Positions 29,521 through 41,288 are shown, counted from the first letter of the stretch. The stretch is 64,000 bases of DNA from Maylandia zebra (GCF_041146795.1 NC_135182.1:62501-126500); one strand, 5' to 3'. Numbers and translations: made by a program. The notes: generated by a model from the letters alone, not told the origin.

Positions 29521-32500
29521 TCGTGAGGGTGCTGGTGGGCGATCTGTCGAGTGAAAGCCCTCTCCCCAGACTTCTTTTGCCGGCTACTCTGCGTGTTCGG
29601 ACTGTTTCTCATTCTCTCTCCGTTCTCATTGACTCTGGGGCTGAGCAGAACTTTATTGACACCTCACTCGCCGCCAAACTGAACATCGCCTTGGAGCCTC
29701 TGTCACGCCCCCTCCGCGTTCACGCACTGTCGGGCCAGCGCCTGCCTGACATCACTCATGTTTCTGAATTCCTTTCATTATCTCTCTCTGGCAATCACGC
29801 AGAAAGGATTTGTTTTTTTTCGTTTAAGGCTCCTCTCACTCCGCTGGTTCTGGGTCACCCCTGGCTTGTCCTCCACAACCCGCATATCGACTGGGAGAAG
29901 GGTGCCGTACTAGGTTGGAGTGTGGCCTGCCATATGAACTGCCTCCGGGCTGCGGCTTCCCCCGTTTCGCTCCCACCCACGGCCTCGCCGTCGGACGCCC
30001 CGGACCTCTCGATGGTTCCGCGGGTTTATCATGATCTGCGGGATGTTTTTTGTAAGGATCGGGCGCGGTCCCTTCCCCCGCACCGCCCGTACGATTGTGC
30101 CGTCGATCTTCTTCCTGGAGCTCCGCTGCCGTCTAGCCGCCTGTACAGCCTCTCCCGGCCTGAGAGGGATGCTATGGAGCGTTACATCTCGGAGTCGCTG
30201 GCGGCAGGGTTGATTCGCCCCTCCTCTTCCCCTGTCGCGGCTGGGGTTTTTTTCGTGGATAAGAAGGATGGTTCGCTGCGGCCGTGTATTGACTTTCGGG
30301 GCCTTAATCAGATCACTGTTAAGAACAAATACCCTTTGCCGTTGCTTTCCTCCGCCTTTGAACTGCTTCAAGGCATGACCGTCTTTACCAAGCTGGATCT
30401 GCGCAACGCTTACCACCTGGTGCGCATCAGAGAGGGGGATGAGTGGAAGACCGCGTTCAATACGCATCGGGGCCACTTTGAGTATCTCGTGATGCCGTTT
30501 GGGCTGACTAACGCCCCCGCAGTGTTTCAGGCGATGGTTAATGATGTCCTTCGTGATTTTGTTAACCGTTGTGTATTTGTGTACTTGGATGACATCTTGA
30601 TCTTTTCTAAGACACTCGAGGAGCACAAGGTCCATGTCCGGCAGGTCCTGCTACGCCTTCTGGAGAACCGGCTCTTTGTGAAGGGGGAGAAGTGCGATTT
30701 CCACGTGGCGTCAGTGAGTTTTCTGGGCCACATTATCGAGAAGGGGGACTTGCGGACTGATCCGGAGAAAGTGCGGGCTGTGGTGGAATGGCCTACTCCT
30801 CCTGATCGCTGCCAAGTGCAACGTTTTTTGGGATTCGCCAACTTTTACAGATGGTTCATTCGCGATTTCAGCAGAATCGCTCTCCCTCTCACTAAACTCA
30901 CCTCTCCCAAAGTTCCCTTCCAGTGGGATTCTGCCGCTCAGCGAGCCTTCGCCCTGCTCAAGGACAGGTTCACCACTGCTCCCATACTCCGGCAACCGGA
31001 CCTTACACGGCAGTTCGTTGTGGAGGTGGACGCGTCGGACTCCGGGGTTGGGGCAGTTCTGTCTCAACAGCTGGACGGTAAGCTGCACCCGTGTGCCTTT
31101 TATTCTCGCCGTCTCTCCCCAGCAGAGTGTAACTATGACATCGGGGACCGGGAGCTTCTGGCCGTCAAGCTGGCCCTGGAGGAGTGGAGACATTGGTTGG
31201 AGGGAGCGGCACAACCATTCATCGTCTGGACGGATCACAAGAATCTGGAGTACCTGCGCTCGGCTAGACGTCTCAATTCCCGGCAAGCCAGGTGGGCGCT
31301 GTTTTTTGCTCGTTTTGACTTCACTATCACCTACAGGCCAGGAACACGGAACGTAAAGCCAGACGCCCTGTCCAGGCAATTCTCCATCACTGGGGAGGAC
31401 TCGGACCCTGAGCCTGTCCTCCCGGCCGCCTGCGTAATTGGAGCCATCTCCTGGGAGATCGAGGGGCTCATCCAAGAGGCGCAGGAGACCGAACCGGATC
31501 CTGGCACTGGTCCACCTGGTCGCCTCTTCGTTCCTTCAGCCGTCCGCTCTCAGGTTCTCCAGTGGGCTCACACCGCCCGCTTTTCATGCCATCCTGGGGT
31601 CCTCCGCACCTGCTCGTTCCTCCGACGTTACTTCTGGTGGCCTGCTATGGCTAGGGATGCCAAGGAGTACGTAGCGGCCTGTTCGACCTGCGCCCGGAAT
31701 AAGCTTTCGAACCGCCCTCCACCGGGTCTTCTGCAGCCTCTCCCTACACCAGCCCGACCGTGGTCCCATGTTTCTTTGGACTTTGTCACGGGGCTGCCGC
31801 CCTCCGCTGGTAACACCGCCATACTTACCATTATCGATCGTTTCTCCAAAGCTGCACACTTCGTCGCCCTCCCGAAGCTCCCCTCTGCCTTGGAGACGGC
31901 CCGGCTCCTCACCTCCCATGTGTTCCATCTTCACGGGATCCCCGAGGACATCGTCTCGGATAGAGGGCCGCAATTCACGTCCCGTGTTTGGAGGGAGTTC
32001 TGCTCCGCACTGGGGGCCAAGGTCAGTCTGTCTTCCGGTTTCCATCCACATCCACAGAGTAACGGGCAATCGGAGCGGGCCAACCAGGAGCTGGAAGCTG
32101 CCCTCCGCTGTGTCGCTTCGCACAACCAATCGACCTGGAGTGAACAGCTTCCATGGATCGAATACGCCCACAACAGCCACACGTCCTCCGCCACGGGCAA
32201 GTCTCCCTTCGAAGCGTCCCTGGGCTATCAACCGCCTTTGCTCCCGGCCATCGAAGGTGAGCACTCCGTTCCTTCTGTACAGGCTCACCTCCGCGGGTGC
32301 CGTCGTGCCTGGCGGGCGACTCGGGCTGCCCTACTCCGTACTAAGGAGCGGAACAAGACCCTCGCTGACCGTCGCCGGACACCGGCCCCCGTGTACACCA
32401 TCAGTCAACAGGTATGGCTGGCTACCCGTTTTGTGCCGCTACGGACTGAGTCAAAGAAGCTGTCTCCTCAGTTTATTGGCCCTTTTCCCGTGGAAGCCGT

Positions 32501-32846
32501 TGTGAACCCTGTGTCTGTCCGCCTCAAGCTGCCGCGCAACATGCGCATTCACAATGTCTTCCATGTGTCTCAGGTCAAGCCGGTGCTCTCCAGCCCGTTG
32601 TGCCCTCCCTCCAGGGCCCCGCCGCCCCCCCGGCTCTTGGATGGTCAGCTGGTCTACAATATCACCCGCATCATGGACTCCCGGCGCCGGGGTCGGGGTT
32701 TTCAGTACCTGGTTGACTGGGAGGGCTACGGGATAGAGGAACGCTCCTGGGTGCCTCGAGCTGCTGTCCTGGATGGGGCCATGCTCCGGGACTTCCACCG
32801 CAGGCATCCAGGTAAGCCTGGTGGGTCACCGGGAGGCTCCCGTTGA
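29517..32846 (+). CDS. Gypsy Pol: PR-RT-RNase H-integrase-chromodomain
   Basis: About 1109 residues with no stop. Protease [12 protein letters not shown] near residue 37-48. [47 protein letters not shown] (catalytic YLDD). RNase [18 protein letters not shown]. Integrase zinc-binding [20 protein letters not shown]...CSTCARNK, core [19 protein letters not shown] and [18 protein letters not shown]. The C-terminus reads [19 protein letters not shown], a chromodomain, typical of chromoviruses. The first codon here is GTG; the frame is -1 to the zinc-knuckle frame of gag, so expression would be by frameshift. Confidence 0.92.
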   Translation: MIVRVLVGDLSSESPLPRLLLPATLRVRTVSHSLSVLIDSGAEQNFIDTSLAAKLNIALEPLSRPLRVHALSGQRLPDITHVSEFLSLSLSGNHAERICFFSFKAPLTPLVLGHPWLVLHNPHIDWEKGAVLGWSVACHMNCLRAAASPVSLPPTASPSDAPDLSMVPRVYHDLRDVFCKDRARSLPPHRPYDCAVDLLPGAPLPSSRLYSLSRPERDAMERYISESLAAGLIRPSSSPVAAGVFFVDKKDGSLRPCIDFRGLNQITVKNKYPLPLLSSAFELLQGMTVFTKLDLRNAYHLVRIREGDEWKTAFNTHRGHFEYLVMPFGLTNAPAVFQAMVNDVLRDFVNRCVFVYLDDILIFSKTLEEHKVHVRQVLLRLLENRLFVKGEKCDFHVASVSFLGHIIEKGDLRTDPEKVRAVVEWPTPPDRCQVQRFLGFANFYRWFIRDFSRIALPLTKLTSPKVPFQWDSAAQRAFALLKDRFTTAPILRQPDLTRQFVVEVDASDSGVGAVLSQQLDGKLHPCAFYSRRLSPAECNYDIGDRELLAVKLALEEWRHWLEGAAQPFIVWTDHKNLEYLRSARRLNSRQARWALFFARFDFTITYRPGTRNVKPDALSRQFSITGEDSDPEPVLPAACVIGAISWEIEGLIQEAQETEPDPGTGPPGRLFVPSAVRSQVLQWAHTARFSCHPGVLRTCSFLRRYFWWPAMARDAKEYVAACSTCARNKLSNRPPPGLLQPLPTPARPWSHVSLDFVTGLPPSAGNTAILTIIDRFSKAAHFVALPKLPSALETARLLTSHVFHLHGIPEDIVSDRGPQFTSRVWREFCSALGAKVSLSSGFHPHPQSNGQSERANQELEAALRCVASHNQSTWSEQLPWIEYAHNSHTSSATGKSPFEASLGYQPPLLPAIEGEHSVPSVQAHLRGCRRAWRATRAALLRTKERNKTLADRRRTPAPVYTISQQVWLATRFVPLRTESKKLSPQFIGPFPVEAVVNPVSVRLKLPRNMRIHNVFHVSQVKPVLSSPLCPPSRAPPPPRLLDGQLVYNITRIMDSRRRGRGFQYLVDWEGYGIEERSWVPRAAVLDGAMLRDFHRRHPGKPGGSPGGSR

Positions 32847-32860
32847 GGGGGGGGGGGTAC
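32845..32860 (+). promoter_or_regulatory. Polypurine tract
   Basis: tgaggggggggggtac directly before the 3' LTR start TGTCATGG. Confidence 0.75.
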
Positions 32861-33113
32861 TGTCATGGTCTCCGTGCCTGCCCGGTCGGCCCCACAAGGC
32901 TACAATTGCTGTTTCTGTTCTCTCCCTCTCTGCCTGGGCGGAGCTCACTGTGGGCTCCTGCCCTTGGCCCACACACACACCTGACAACACTCACCCATCA
33001 TCACCGGGAGCACTATTTGAGGCTGGAACACAGATCCTCTCGTCGCTGGATGATTGTACCCCTAACGTTAGTGTTCTCACAGCTCTTGTGCTTCATATTT
33101 GTGATTTGTGATT
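32861..33113 (+). mobile_element. 3' LTR, truncated
   Basis: Matches the first 253 bp of the 5' LTR (differences seen: taacaac/tgacaac and attcg/atttg) and then departs at gtgattaa; the distal half is missing, so the target duplication cannot be assessed. Confidence 0.85.
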
Positions 33114-33409
33114 AATTTAGTCTGATTGTTACAGATGACTCTGACTTCACATTTTTGATGTGTTCATATTATATGCTCTTTATTGATTGTTTGATTGTTA
33201 TTTAGAGTTTTGACTTTAAGGTTGATGACTGATAACAATTTGTTCTGCATAAGTTGTGATTTTACGAGGAAACTTGTTAGTTAACCATAAATAAAAAAAA
33301 GTAAAAAGCAGGAATCATATAGTATTTATACATTTAGCTATCCATGTGTCCTCAAACATCAATGAAAAATATATGGAAAATGAGTTTGCCTCCTTATTGT
33401 CAGAGGTAG
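33114..33409. other. No gene recognised
   Basis: AT-rich flank between two LTR elements. Confidence 0.5.
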
Positions 33410-33850
33410 TGTCGTGGATGAGAGAAGGAGGACCCAAACGCTGGACTCACAGGCAGGTAGGTGAAGGTGGATGTTTATTGCCGAAGGAGTGAGCAAACAG
33501 TACAGAGGGAGGAAATGGCTGCCTGCCTGCCTGAATGAATGAACGAACGAACGAACAAAGGACTGACTGACTGAACATACAGACGACGTTGCCATCAGAC
33601 ATACATCATCAATGACCCGACACTGAATGGGTAGAACAGAGGGCTTAAATACACAGACTGGTGATAATGATGATAATGAGAGACCGGTGAGTACACAGCT
33701 GAACATAATGAACTAATGATAATGGGAAGAGGACTGAACATAATACACACAGACCAAGGCTAACACAATAAAACAGGAAGTGGAACAGGCAGTAGATAAA
33801 CAGTGAACGTGAACTGAAAACACTGGGTCACCGACCCAGGAACCCTGACA
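33410..33850 (-). mobile_element. Probable solo LTR of a Gypsy element
   Basis: On the minus strand it starts TGTCAGGGTTCC and ends CCACGACA, with a TATA-like TATTTAAG and an AATAAA (complement near 33,472), in LTR order, and the gtttgggtcctccttctctc found near the 3' end of many fish Gypsy LTRs. No internal region is attached. I did not find a matching target duplication. Confidence 0.6.
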
Positions 33851-33959
33851 CTTATTACTATATAGTATAGAGAAAATAAATAATACACTTTTATAAACTA
33901 AGATTTTAGACATTTTTATCTGCTGATTGTTTGATTTAACTAATCAATTTTTAAGGAAA

Positions 33960-34295
33960 AATAACTAATTGTAGCGCAGAGTGACATCTATCAGTGACAA
34001 TTAAAAACAAAAAGATGTTCAGTTCACAGTGAATTCTTCCACAGCATATTTTTATCCTGTCTTCCTTCTCTCACCCCAACCAATCACAGCAGATGGCCCC
34101 GCCCCTCCCTGAGCCTGGTTCTGTCGGAGGTTTCTTCCTGTTTAAAGGGAGTTTTTCCTTCCCACTGTCGCCAAAGTGCTTGCTCGTGATTGTTGGGTTC
34201 TTCTCTGTATGTATTATTGTAGGGTCTACCTTACAATATAAAGCACCTTGAAGCTCCTGTTGTTGTGATTTGGTGCCATATAAATAAAATTGAAT
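33960..34295 (+). repeat. L2-type 3' UTR repeat
   Basis: Contains ccaaccaatcacagcagatgg, gggagtttttccttcccactg, ataaagcaccttgaag and a tail of aaaattgaattga; related to 15,480-15,740 and to the reversed copy at 23,680-23,890. Confidence 0.7.
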
Positions 34296-34837
34296 TGAGG
34301 TTAAAAAAATCTTCCTTTAAATTGTGTGGCTGTATCTATCCAAGTCTGTGTGTCTACTATATTGTCTACAGTCATGCTGCATGTTCATAATACAGTGAAT
34401 GAAAATGTTTCATGAGTTCTGTGTGGACGTGGCAGCAGCAGTTTGTGTCTTTGTGTTTCTTAAAAGAAAAAAGAAAACTAGAAAGCGAAAATTTCTGAAG
34501 AAATTTTAAATGTGCCTATGCCGCCGCTAATCAGTATAGTTTGCCATTCAAACAGCTACAGAGAGCAAAACTCAGCAGAGCAGCCATTCTCCACCATTAA
34601 CTATGGTAAAACCAAACACCGCTCGCGCCTCACAGATGACAGCTTACAGTTTTGTGTAAAGATGAGGTGACTTCGTACAGCCCCAATTTGTAGACGCTGT
34701 GCACAGAGGTTCATAAGCAGACCCGACAATGTTTGCATGAACACACTTTGAAGCATTACGTTATGGACCACTTTTCACACATAGTTGCTGTACCCACACA
34801 GCCGGCTGTAGCTTTTCATCTCACAGCCCGACACATA

Positions 34838-34839
<2 letters not shown>

Positions 34840-34870
<31 letters not shown>
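34840..34870. repeat. Poly(A) run of about 30
   Basis: Uninterrupted A tract, followed by gcagagagagcacag. It may be the tail of a retroposed fragment ending here; no partner signal found. Confidence 0.6.
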
Positions 34871-35537
34871 CAGAGAGAGCACAGACTTTACACCTGAGAG
34901 GCGTGATTGCAGATATCGCTGAGGTGGGTCCACCTCCCCTGCAGCGGCACTGCAGACCACGCCCTGCCACACACATCAAACACGTAAAATAAATATTTAT
35001 GCACTTTTCATTCACTTTTTGTTTTTTGTTATTTTTACACAGTGTTCTGAATGATTAACAATGGTCTACAGCCAATCTTGTGTATTATTATACAAACTTT
35101 GGTTGTAAGATTCAGATAACTATTTAATAAAAGCTAAATATTTTATATGAGAGTAAGAAAGAAAAGTATATCTTTGTCTCATACTCTCATCAGACAATAC
35201 ATGAACCTCTCAATAAACAAAATATATGCTCGGCTTAAATGACAAACCGCTATTTTACACAGTGGAACACTTATTTTTAAACAAAACCAATGCAGTTCGC
35301 CACTGACAGTGCTTACCTTTGCACATCACAGTAAACACTGAACCAAGATGGCGCCCACGCGAACGAGAAATCTGAACTACGGTGTCCTGCAGAGGACAAA
35401 TGGTCAAAATTGCTAAAATTTACAACATATATGCAGCTCAACAGCGACACCTTGTGACTTATTCCAGTCACTACCTTAAATATACATAACGTCTTACCTG
35501 ACATTCAGTTCACCGGACACTCATACCGAATCACCAG

Positions 35538-36932
35538 CCCATATAAATGAAAAATAAGTCCAGCAGTCAACCAAGAGTCATCACGAAAGACTAGGGGTGA
35601 CAGGAGAGCGTGAGCGGGCCTGGGTGTCAGCCAGCCCAGCCTGGGTGTCAGCCAGCCCGACCTGGGTGGCAGCCAAGCCGCGCTAGCCAGCTAGCCGGCT
35701 AGCTGCCATGCGGCGGTGAAACGAGAGCGTGAGCCGGCCTGGGTATCAGTCAGCCCGGCCTGGGTGTCAGCCAAGCCGCCCTAGCCAGCTAGCCGACTAG
35801 CTGCCATGCGGCGCTAGCAGTAACATCGTGAGAGATATGGGACTTCTTGATAAAATATGGGACTTCTTGATAAAACGAGCAGATATTTGAAGTTTACACC
35901 CCTACATTATCGCCTGAAAATAGGGGAGGCTGTCATAAAGTTCAACATCAGTAACTTAGCGCGCACAGCTGTATAGAAACTCCGTGGTGCTAGCTAGCAC
36001 GCAGTACAGTTATTGTAACTGTCAGCACAACGAAAATAAACTACACCTAAACTCGGTTTATATCTGACCCAAATAGAGTGCAGTTAATAACGTCTTACCT
36101 GAAATTCAGTTCACCAGCCGCCTGCTTCTCCTGCATTGGGTTCCCCTTATCCACGATTGAGCTCCGCGTTAGCCACCACCGGTCGATCGGTGGCCGCCTC
36201 GCATGTTTCTTTCCCCGCATACGAGGGGAAGAGACATATACCGGTGGCTAACGCGGAGCTAGCTAGCCACCGGTATATGAACAACTCAGTTATTTTTTCC
36301 ACATCGACCAGCATCATCGGCCCATATAAACGAAAAATAAGTCCAGCTTATACAAAGACTGTTTGCGGAGCGATCGGGGGTGAAAGGAGTTAGAGACGCC
36401 TCACTGAAAGCCAAGCCTGGGTGCTTTTGAGCGAAGCGGCGCTAGCTAGCCGAGCTAGCTAGCCGGCCGGCCGAACTAGCTAGCCGGCTAGCAGCAACAT
36501 CGTGAGAAATCTGTTGCTAATATGGGATGTTTTGACAAAACGAGCAGATATTTGACGTTTACACACCTACATTCTCACCTGAAAACCGGTCGATCGGCGG
36601 CCGCCTCGCATGTTTCTTTCCCCACATATGAGGGGAAAGAGACACATACCGGTGGCTAGCTAGCTCCGCGTTAGCCACCACCAAACAACTCAGTTTTTCC
36701 TCATCGACCAGCATCATCGGCCCATATAAACGAAAAATAAGTCCAGCTAAGACAAAGACTGTTTGCGGAGCTATCGGGGATGAAAGGAGTTAGAGACGCC
36801 TCACTGAAAGCCAAGCCTGGGTGCTTTTGAGTGAAGCGGCGCAACATCGTGAAAAATCTGTTGCCAATATGGGATGTTTTGACAAAACGAGCAGATATTT
36901 GACGTTTACACACCCACATTCTCACCTGAAAA
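35538..36932 (+). repeat. GC-rich duplicated block with GCTAGC palindromes (three copies)
   Basis: Copies starting cccatataaa.gaaaaataagtcc at 35,538, 36,319 and 36,720 each run to gacaaaacgagcagatatttga and acctgaaaa. The second and third are parts of a tandem duplication: 36,178-36,585 and from 36,586 both begin accggtcgatcgg.ggccgcc. Copies one and two also contain runs of gctagc/agctagccgg. gagctccgcgttagccaccaccggt (36,158-36,182) is inverted at about 36,239-36,262, giving a strong hairpin. No coding potential seen. Confidence 0.75.
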
Positions 36933-37527
36933 TATCTTAAAAGTTTACTTTGTGACCTAGAAACACAAATAAGAGGAATATATTAAACCAAGTGGCAGCC
37001 GCCATTGTTTGACTGGTAGAGGCGTGCTTTGAATTGTGGGATATGCAGTTTTCCACCAAGCATACACCCTTGCCGTTACCGTAACTATTCAATGCTTCGT
37101 GCAACCTTAAGAATTCCAATGGTTCCTGAAAGCACCGACGCTGTGCGCGCCGTTGATATTGTCGTCATTATGGTAATCCAAATACGGGGACATACCACTA
37201 GAGTGAGCCAACACACCACAAATTAAGTGAGTGAGCAAACACACCACAAAGTAAGTTAAGTTTCACTTTCGTTCGTTCCCATTCATTCCAATGGGCAAAA
37301 ACTTGCATTAAAATATTCATATTTAAAAAACTATAGAAGTAATAAACACCAAAAGGCATAGCAACTCATTCCTGATCCAGCCGCACAAAATGATATAACA
37401 TATATGAAGCTTGTGTCAAAACTGTGGGATGAGTTACGGTCCAAAATTTCAGGCGGAAAAAGAATAATAATAATAATAATAAATCCGAGCAATAGTAATA
37501 AGTGTGCCTTCGCATAGGCACACTTAA

Positions 37528-37888
37528 ATACAGAAACCTTCATAATAAACCTCCCAGCCTTTCCACAGGCTGTATATACGATCTGTCAGCTTGAATCTAC
37601 AAAGCTGGAGTTCCACACATGATCAGAGAAAAACGCAGCAGCAAACACTGTGATCTGTGCTGAGCAACGCCCTCTGCTGAGCAAACAGTGGAACTACAAA
37701 AGGTGGTAAATGAAAAGCAGCTCAAAGCACGGCTTTAAAGAGACTCACTGAAACACACAACAGTGTCCACATCTGCACTTTATAACAACATAAAGCATCA
37801 TTATAGGAATAAAACTTTATTTATAAAGCGTACACATCAAAGAGAAGGACACCAGGAACAAAACAAGCCAATCAATGGAACGACATTG
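37528..37888. other. No gene recognised
   Basis: Short unsupported ORFs only. Confidence 0.5.
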
Positions 37889-38480
37889 TCACGATTTGCG
37901 AAGGCAGATCGTGTGGAGATGAGAGAATGAGGACCCAAACGCAGACACAGATACAGGGGAAGGTTTTAACTGAAGGTGAGCCTTTATTTATGGCTGTACG
38001 AAAAGTCTACAACACAACAAGCGAAGGGGAACTGAAAAACACTAACAAAAGCTGAACTGGGAGAAGCTATCCAAAAGGAACGTAAAAAACAATGCAAAAC
38101 CTGTAAGTCGGGAACGAGTAAGCTGAGACATGAGAACACAGATGAACAGAAGATCCAATGATGGGAAGCACACACAATAAATACACAGAGAGGAACGATG
38201 GAAATTCACAACAGGAAGGAGACGCAGCTGAACCTTATTAGACCTGACGAGACAAAGAGGAAGAAAACCTCAAAACACTGAATGTGGGACACTCTAAAGT
38301 AAAACAGGAAACAACACGAACATAGAAACCAGGAACACTAGACAATGACCACAAGGGAGGCACACAGACAAAATCTAGGGGCTGGAAAATCATAAAAGTA
38401 TTAAAGGATAACCAAGGAGTTAGAAATACAAAAGACAAAACCACGAAAAAACACAAAATCCCAGAATATTAAATAAACCA
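37889..38480 (-). mobile_element. Probable partial Gypsy LTR
   Basis: The plus strand starts tgtcacgat, has gagaatgaggacccaaacgc and gagcctttatttatgg (AATAAA on the minus strand), and cacaataaatacac (TATA-like on minus) upstream in minus orientation. This is the same layout as the LTR at 33,410-33,850. The U3 end is not clear. Confidence 0.45.
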
Positions 38481-38594
38481 GACAGAGAAAGAGCAAATGA
38501 GAGCACTCAGACACACAGGGCTTACACTAACAGAGCACACAGCTGGAAAGCTTTACAAGCTGACTATGAGTTCACACTAGATAAAGCTGCCTAA

Positions 38595-38740
38595 CGGTGT
38601 GTTCACACCGAACGCGATGGACGCGAATAAAACGCCCCAAACGCCCCTAATTTGACGCGTGTACATTCGCGTCTCAACGCGTGTCCAAGAAAAATCCATC
38701 GCGCGTCAAAATATGATATTTTGACGCGCGTGAACCGGGA
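38595..38740. repeat. Left inverted repeat and CpG-rich subterminal motifs
   Basis: Repeated gacgcg/cgcgtc words, including the 31 bp palindrome at 38,699-38,729, arms cgcgcgtcaaaatat and its complement around a single base. The same words crowd the right end (42,725-42,960). Confidence 0.75.
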
Positions 38741-38777
38741 ATGTGGGAGGGAGTTGTGCCAGACCTGGTTTTGCAAG

Positions 38778-40301
38778 ATGGCAGCTATCGAGCTAGCGCT
38801 TGAAGAGAGAGTCTCCCTTCTCTATGTACTGTGGAGAGCAGAGCAGCAGCGTAAAAGACGTCCTCGCTGTACCTGGGTCCATCAGGTCCTCCAGGCGCGT
38901 GAGCAGTTTGGTGAGTTTCACCATTTGCTCCAGGAGCTGCGCCTGGATGACGGCAGATTCCAGCGATATCATCGTCTGTCACCCGGCCAGTTTGAGGACC
39001 TGCTTTCCCGTGTCGGTCCCAGAATCGCCCGCCTAGACACCAATTACAGGCGCTCAATCCCACCTGCAGAGCGCCTGTCCGTCTGCCTGAGGTTAGTAAA
39101 GGTGGTCAATACGGTAGTCCTTTATTGATACCTGTGCTAATATATGCTAAACCAGCCATTTATACACTGCTAACATGGATGTGCTATGCTAACAGTGAAT
39201 GCTGTCGGTGTTTACTGATGGCATAGCACATCCATGTTAGCAGTGTATCGTGTATACACTGCTAACATGGATGTGCTATAACAGTGAATGCTGTCGGCGT
39301 GTATAAACTATCGTTTATACACTGCTAACATGGATGTGCTATGCTAACAGTGAATGCTGTCGGCGTTTACTGATGGCATAGCACATCCATGTTAGCAGTG
39401 TATCGTGTATACACTGCTAACATGGATGTGCTATAACAGTGAATGCTGTCGGCGTGTATAAACTATCGTTTATACACTGCTAACATGGATGTGCTATGCT
39501 AACAGTGAATGCTGTCGGCGTTTACTGATGGCATAGCACATCCATGTTAGCAGTGTATCGTGTATACACTGCTAACATGGATGTGCTATAACAGTGAATG
39601 CTGTCGGCGTGTATAAACTATCGTTTATACACTGCTAACATGGATGTGCTATGCTAACAGTGAATGCTGTCGGCGTTTACTGATGGCATAGCACATCCAT
39701 GTTAGCAGTGTATCGTGTATACACTGCTAACATGGATGTGCTATAACAGTGAATGCTGTCGGCGTGTATAAACTATCGTTTATACACTGCTAACATGGAT
39801 GTGCTATGCTAACAGTGAATGCTGTCGGCGTTTACTGATGGCATAGCACATCCATGTTAGCAGTGTATCGTTTATACACTGCTAACATGGATGTGCTATG
39901 CTAACAGTGAATGCTCTCGGTGTTTACCGATAGCAAACTGGTACTGTTTATAATATTTCTAGTGATACTCAGATGGTCTCATCAAGTCCCGATTTAATTT
40001 AATTCGATTTATGCTGTTATCAGTGGTTGAATGATAGCATGGCTGTGGTGTCATAGGTATGGTGAGCCAGATCATCCCCCAGGTAGCGACGGCCATCTGG
40101 GACTGTCTAGTGGACGATTTCACGGCTGTGCCTTCAACTGAAGACTGGCGGTCCATCGCAGAGGGATTCCAGGAGCGCTGGAACTTCCCCCTCTGTTGTG
40201 GAGCTCTGGATGGGAAGCACGTCCAGACGAAGGCACCCCCCAACTCAGGATCCATGTTCCACAACTACAAGGGAACTTTCTCCTTTTTAAAATTTTCTTA
40301 A
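38778..40301 (+). pseudogene. Harbinger transposase, broken
   Basis: Exon 1 (38,778-39,091) encodes MAAIELALEERVSLLYVL...GEFHHLLQELRLD, RFQRYHRLSPGQFEDLLSRV and NYRRSIPPAERLSVCLR, the N-terminal half of PIF/HARBI1-type transposases, and ends at donor GAG|GTTAGT. The expected next block (YLATGDS...STV) is absent. A second piece (40,059-40,301) reads VSQIIPQVATAIWDCL, DWRSIAEGFQERWNFPLCCG, ALDGKHVQTKAPPNSGS and NYKGTFS, with the first catalytic Asp in DGKHV, then breaks after GTFS. The second Asp and the Glu are missing. The gap between the pieces holds the 155 bp satellite. Confidence 0.85.
39161..39930. repeat. 155 bp satellite array, five units plus a partial
   Basis: tatacactgctaacatggat recurs in phase at 39,161, 39,316, 39,471, 39,626 and 39,781, exactly 155 bp apart, with a last partial unit from about 39,871. 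Each unit contains this 25-30 bp word twice forward and once inverted (atccatgttagcagtgta), so each can fold into long hairpins. Units are nearly identical. It lies in the intron position of the broken transposase. Confidence 0.95.
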
Positions 40302-40379
40302 TAAATGGATCTCTACTCCAAAATAACCTAACCTCTCTTTATTCTCTTAAGTAACTTGTCTTCACTATGTTCCTATAAC

Positions 40380-40736
40380 CAGTGTGATGCAAAAGTTTGA
40401 GCAACCTTATTAATAGTCATTATTTTCCTGTATGAATCGGTTACAGTAAAAAATGTCAATTACATATATCATATAGGAGACACACACATTGATATACACT
40501 ACATATTTATGTTATTTCTCTTTTTATGTGTTGCCAATATATGCACCTGCTTTATTTAGTGTAAAGTTATTGCACACTTTCTGTAAATCCAGTGAACTGC
40601 ATTTCACTTCTCAAATATCACTGTGTGTGTCTCCTATATGATGTATTTAACTGACAATTTAAATTGTGACAAATAACGATTTGTACAGGACAATGATGGC
40701 TATTAACAAGGTTGCCCAAACTTTTGCATCCCACTG
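40380..40736. mobile_element. MITE with inverted repeats (Tc1/mariner type)
   Basis: Left end cagtgtgatgcaaaagtttg agrees with the complement of the right end cttttgcatcccactg; the arms continue for about 100 bp (caacctt.ttaatag.cat.att, atataggagacacacaca). TA follows the right end; the left TA is altered. 357 bp, non-coding, nested in the Harbinger element. Confidence 0.8.
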
Positions 40737-41028
40737 TATCAGTATATTTTGTCATTAGTATAATATGAAATAAATTCTACTTGTGTCAAGTCGGGTGCCA
40801 ATATTTGCTGTGTAGTAGAACAGAGACATTTGTCATTATAAATGTTTATTTGATAAAATATATAAATTCAGTAATAAAAAGATTCAACATAAATATATAA
40901 AATTTAACTATTTACAGAGAGACAGGAATAAAAAGGACCCAGCTTGGAGTGGAAGAGCCTCAGGGGAGAAGGAGGAGAAGAATAAGAACATTGTTTCTGC
41001 CCTGGAGAGCTGCTGCCTCATCAGAAAA

Positions 41029-41288
41029 CTACTGATCATTAGGGTCCAATGTTTCCAAATTTAGCACAGCTGTGCTGTTGTCAAAAACTAATTTATGAAT
41101 TTGGAATTTCACGAATTCTCGTGTCTGAGGCGGCATGCTCTCCAGAGCAGGAACAAGGCCGAGGAGGAAATACTCTGTTGCAGACGGGCGTGGCCTCTTT
41201 AGGGACTCCAGGATAGCCAGCTCCACCGCCGATGGACCATCCTGGGACCCTTCCCTCGACCGCCTTCGAGCTCTCCTCCTCTGTGGGC
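41029..41288 (-). CDS. MADF-BESS protein, exon 4 (BESS motif)
   Basis: Last exon of the minus-strand gene: acceptor TTTTTTACAG, then GPQRRRARRRSREGSQDG (basic), and ATEYFLLGLVPALESMPPQT with REFVKFQIHKLVF, a BESS motif used for protein interaction, ending TAG at 41,029-41,031. Frame joins exon 3 with a single G. With exons 1-3 the protein has 243 residues. Confidence 0.8.

Larger units (their letters stand above)
24632..33113 (+). mobile_element. Chromovirus-type (sushi-ichi-like) Ty3/Gypsy retrotransposon
   Basis: Order: 5' LTR, gag (interrupted by a LINE), pol with PR-RT-RH-IN and a C-terminal chromodomain, a G-rich polypurine tract, then a 3' LTR cut after 253 bp. Length without the LINE is about 5.1 kb. 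The gag is frameshifted while pol is open, so it is probably inactive for capsid formation. Confidence 0.9.
34505..37527. mobile_element. Possible DNA transposon/MITE with short inverted ends
   Basis: tttaaatgtgcctatgc at 34,505-34,521 is inverted as gcataggcacacttaaa at 37,511-37,527 (16 of 17 match). The right end is a hairpin aagtgtgcc-ttcgcata-ggcacactt after an AAT run. The interior has no recognisable ORF. No convincing target duplication was found, so the boundaries are tentative. Confidence 0.35.

Noticed and set aside
29910..32505. ORFs of 230-255 codons overlapping Gypsy pol in other frames
   Set aside because: GC-rich pol produces long shadow frames; none has a known domain, whereas the pol frame has all expected motifs.
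33410..33850. Calling a complete Gypsy element here
   Set aside because: Only one LTR-like unit and no internal domain; no target duplication was found, so it was kept as a probable solo LTR.
39161..39930. CRISPR-like array
   Set aside because: Direct 155 bp satellite units without variable spacers, in a vertebrate genome with transposon context.
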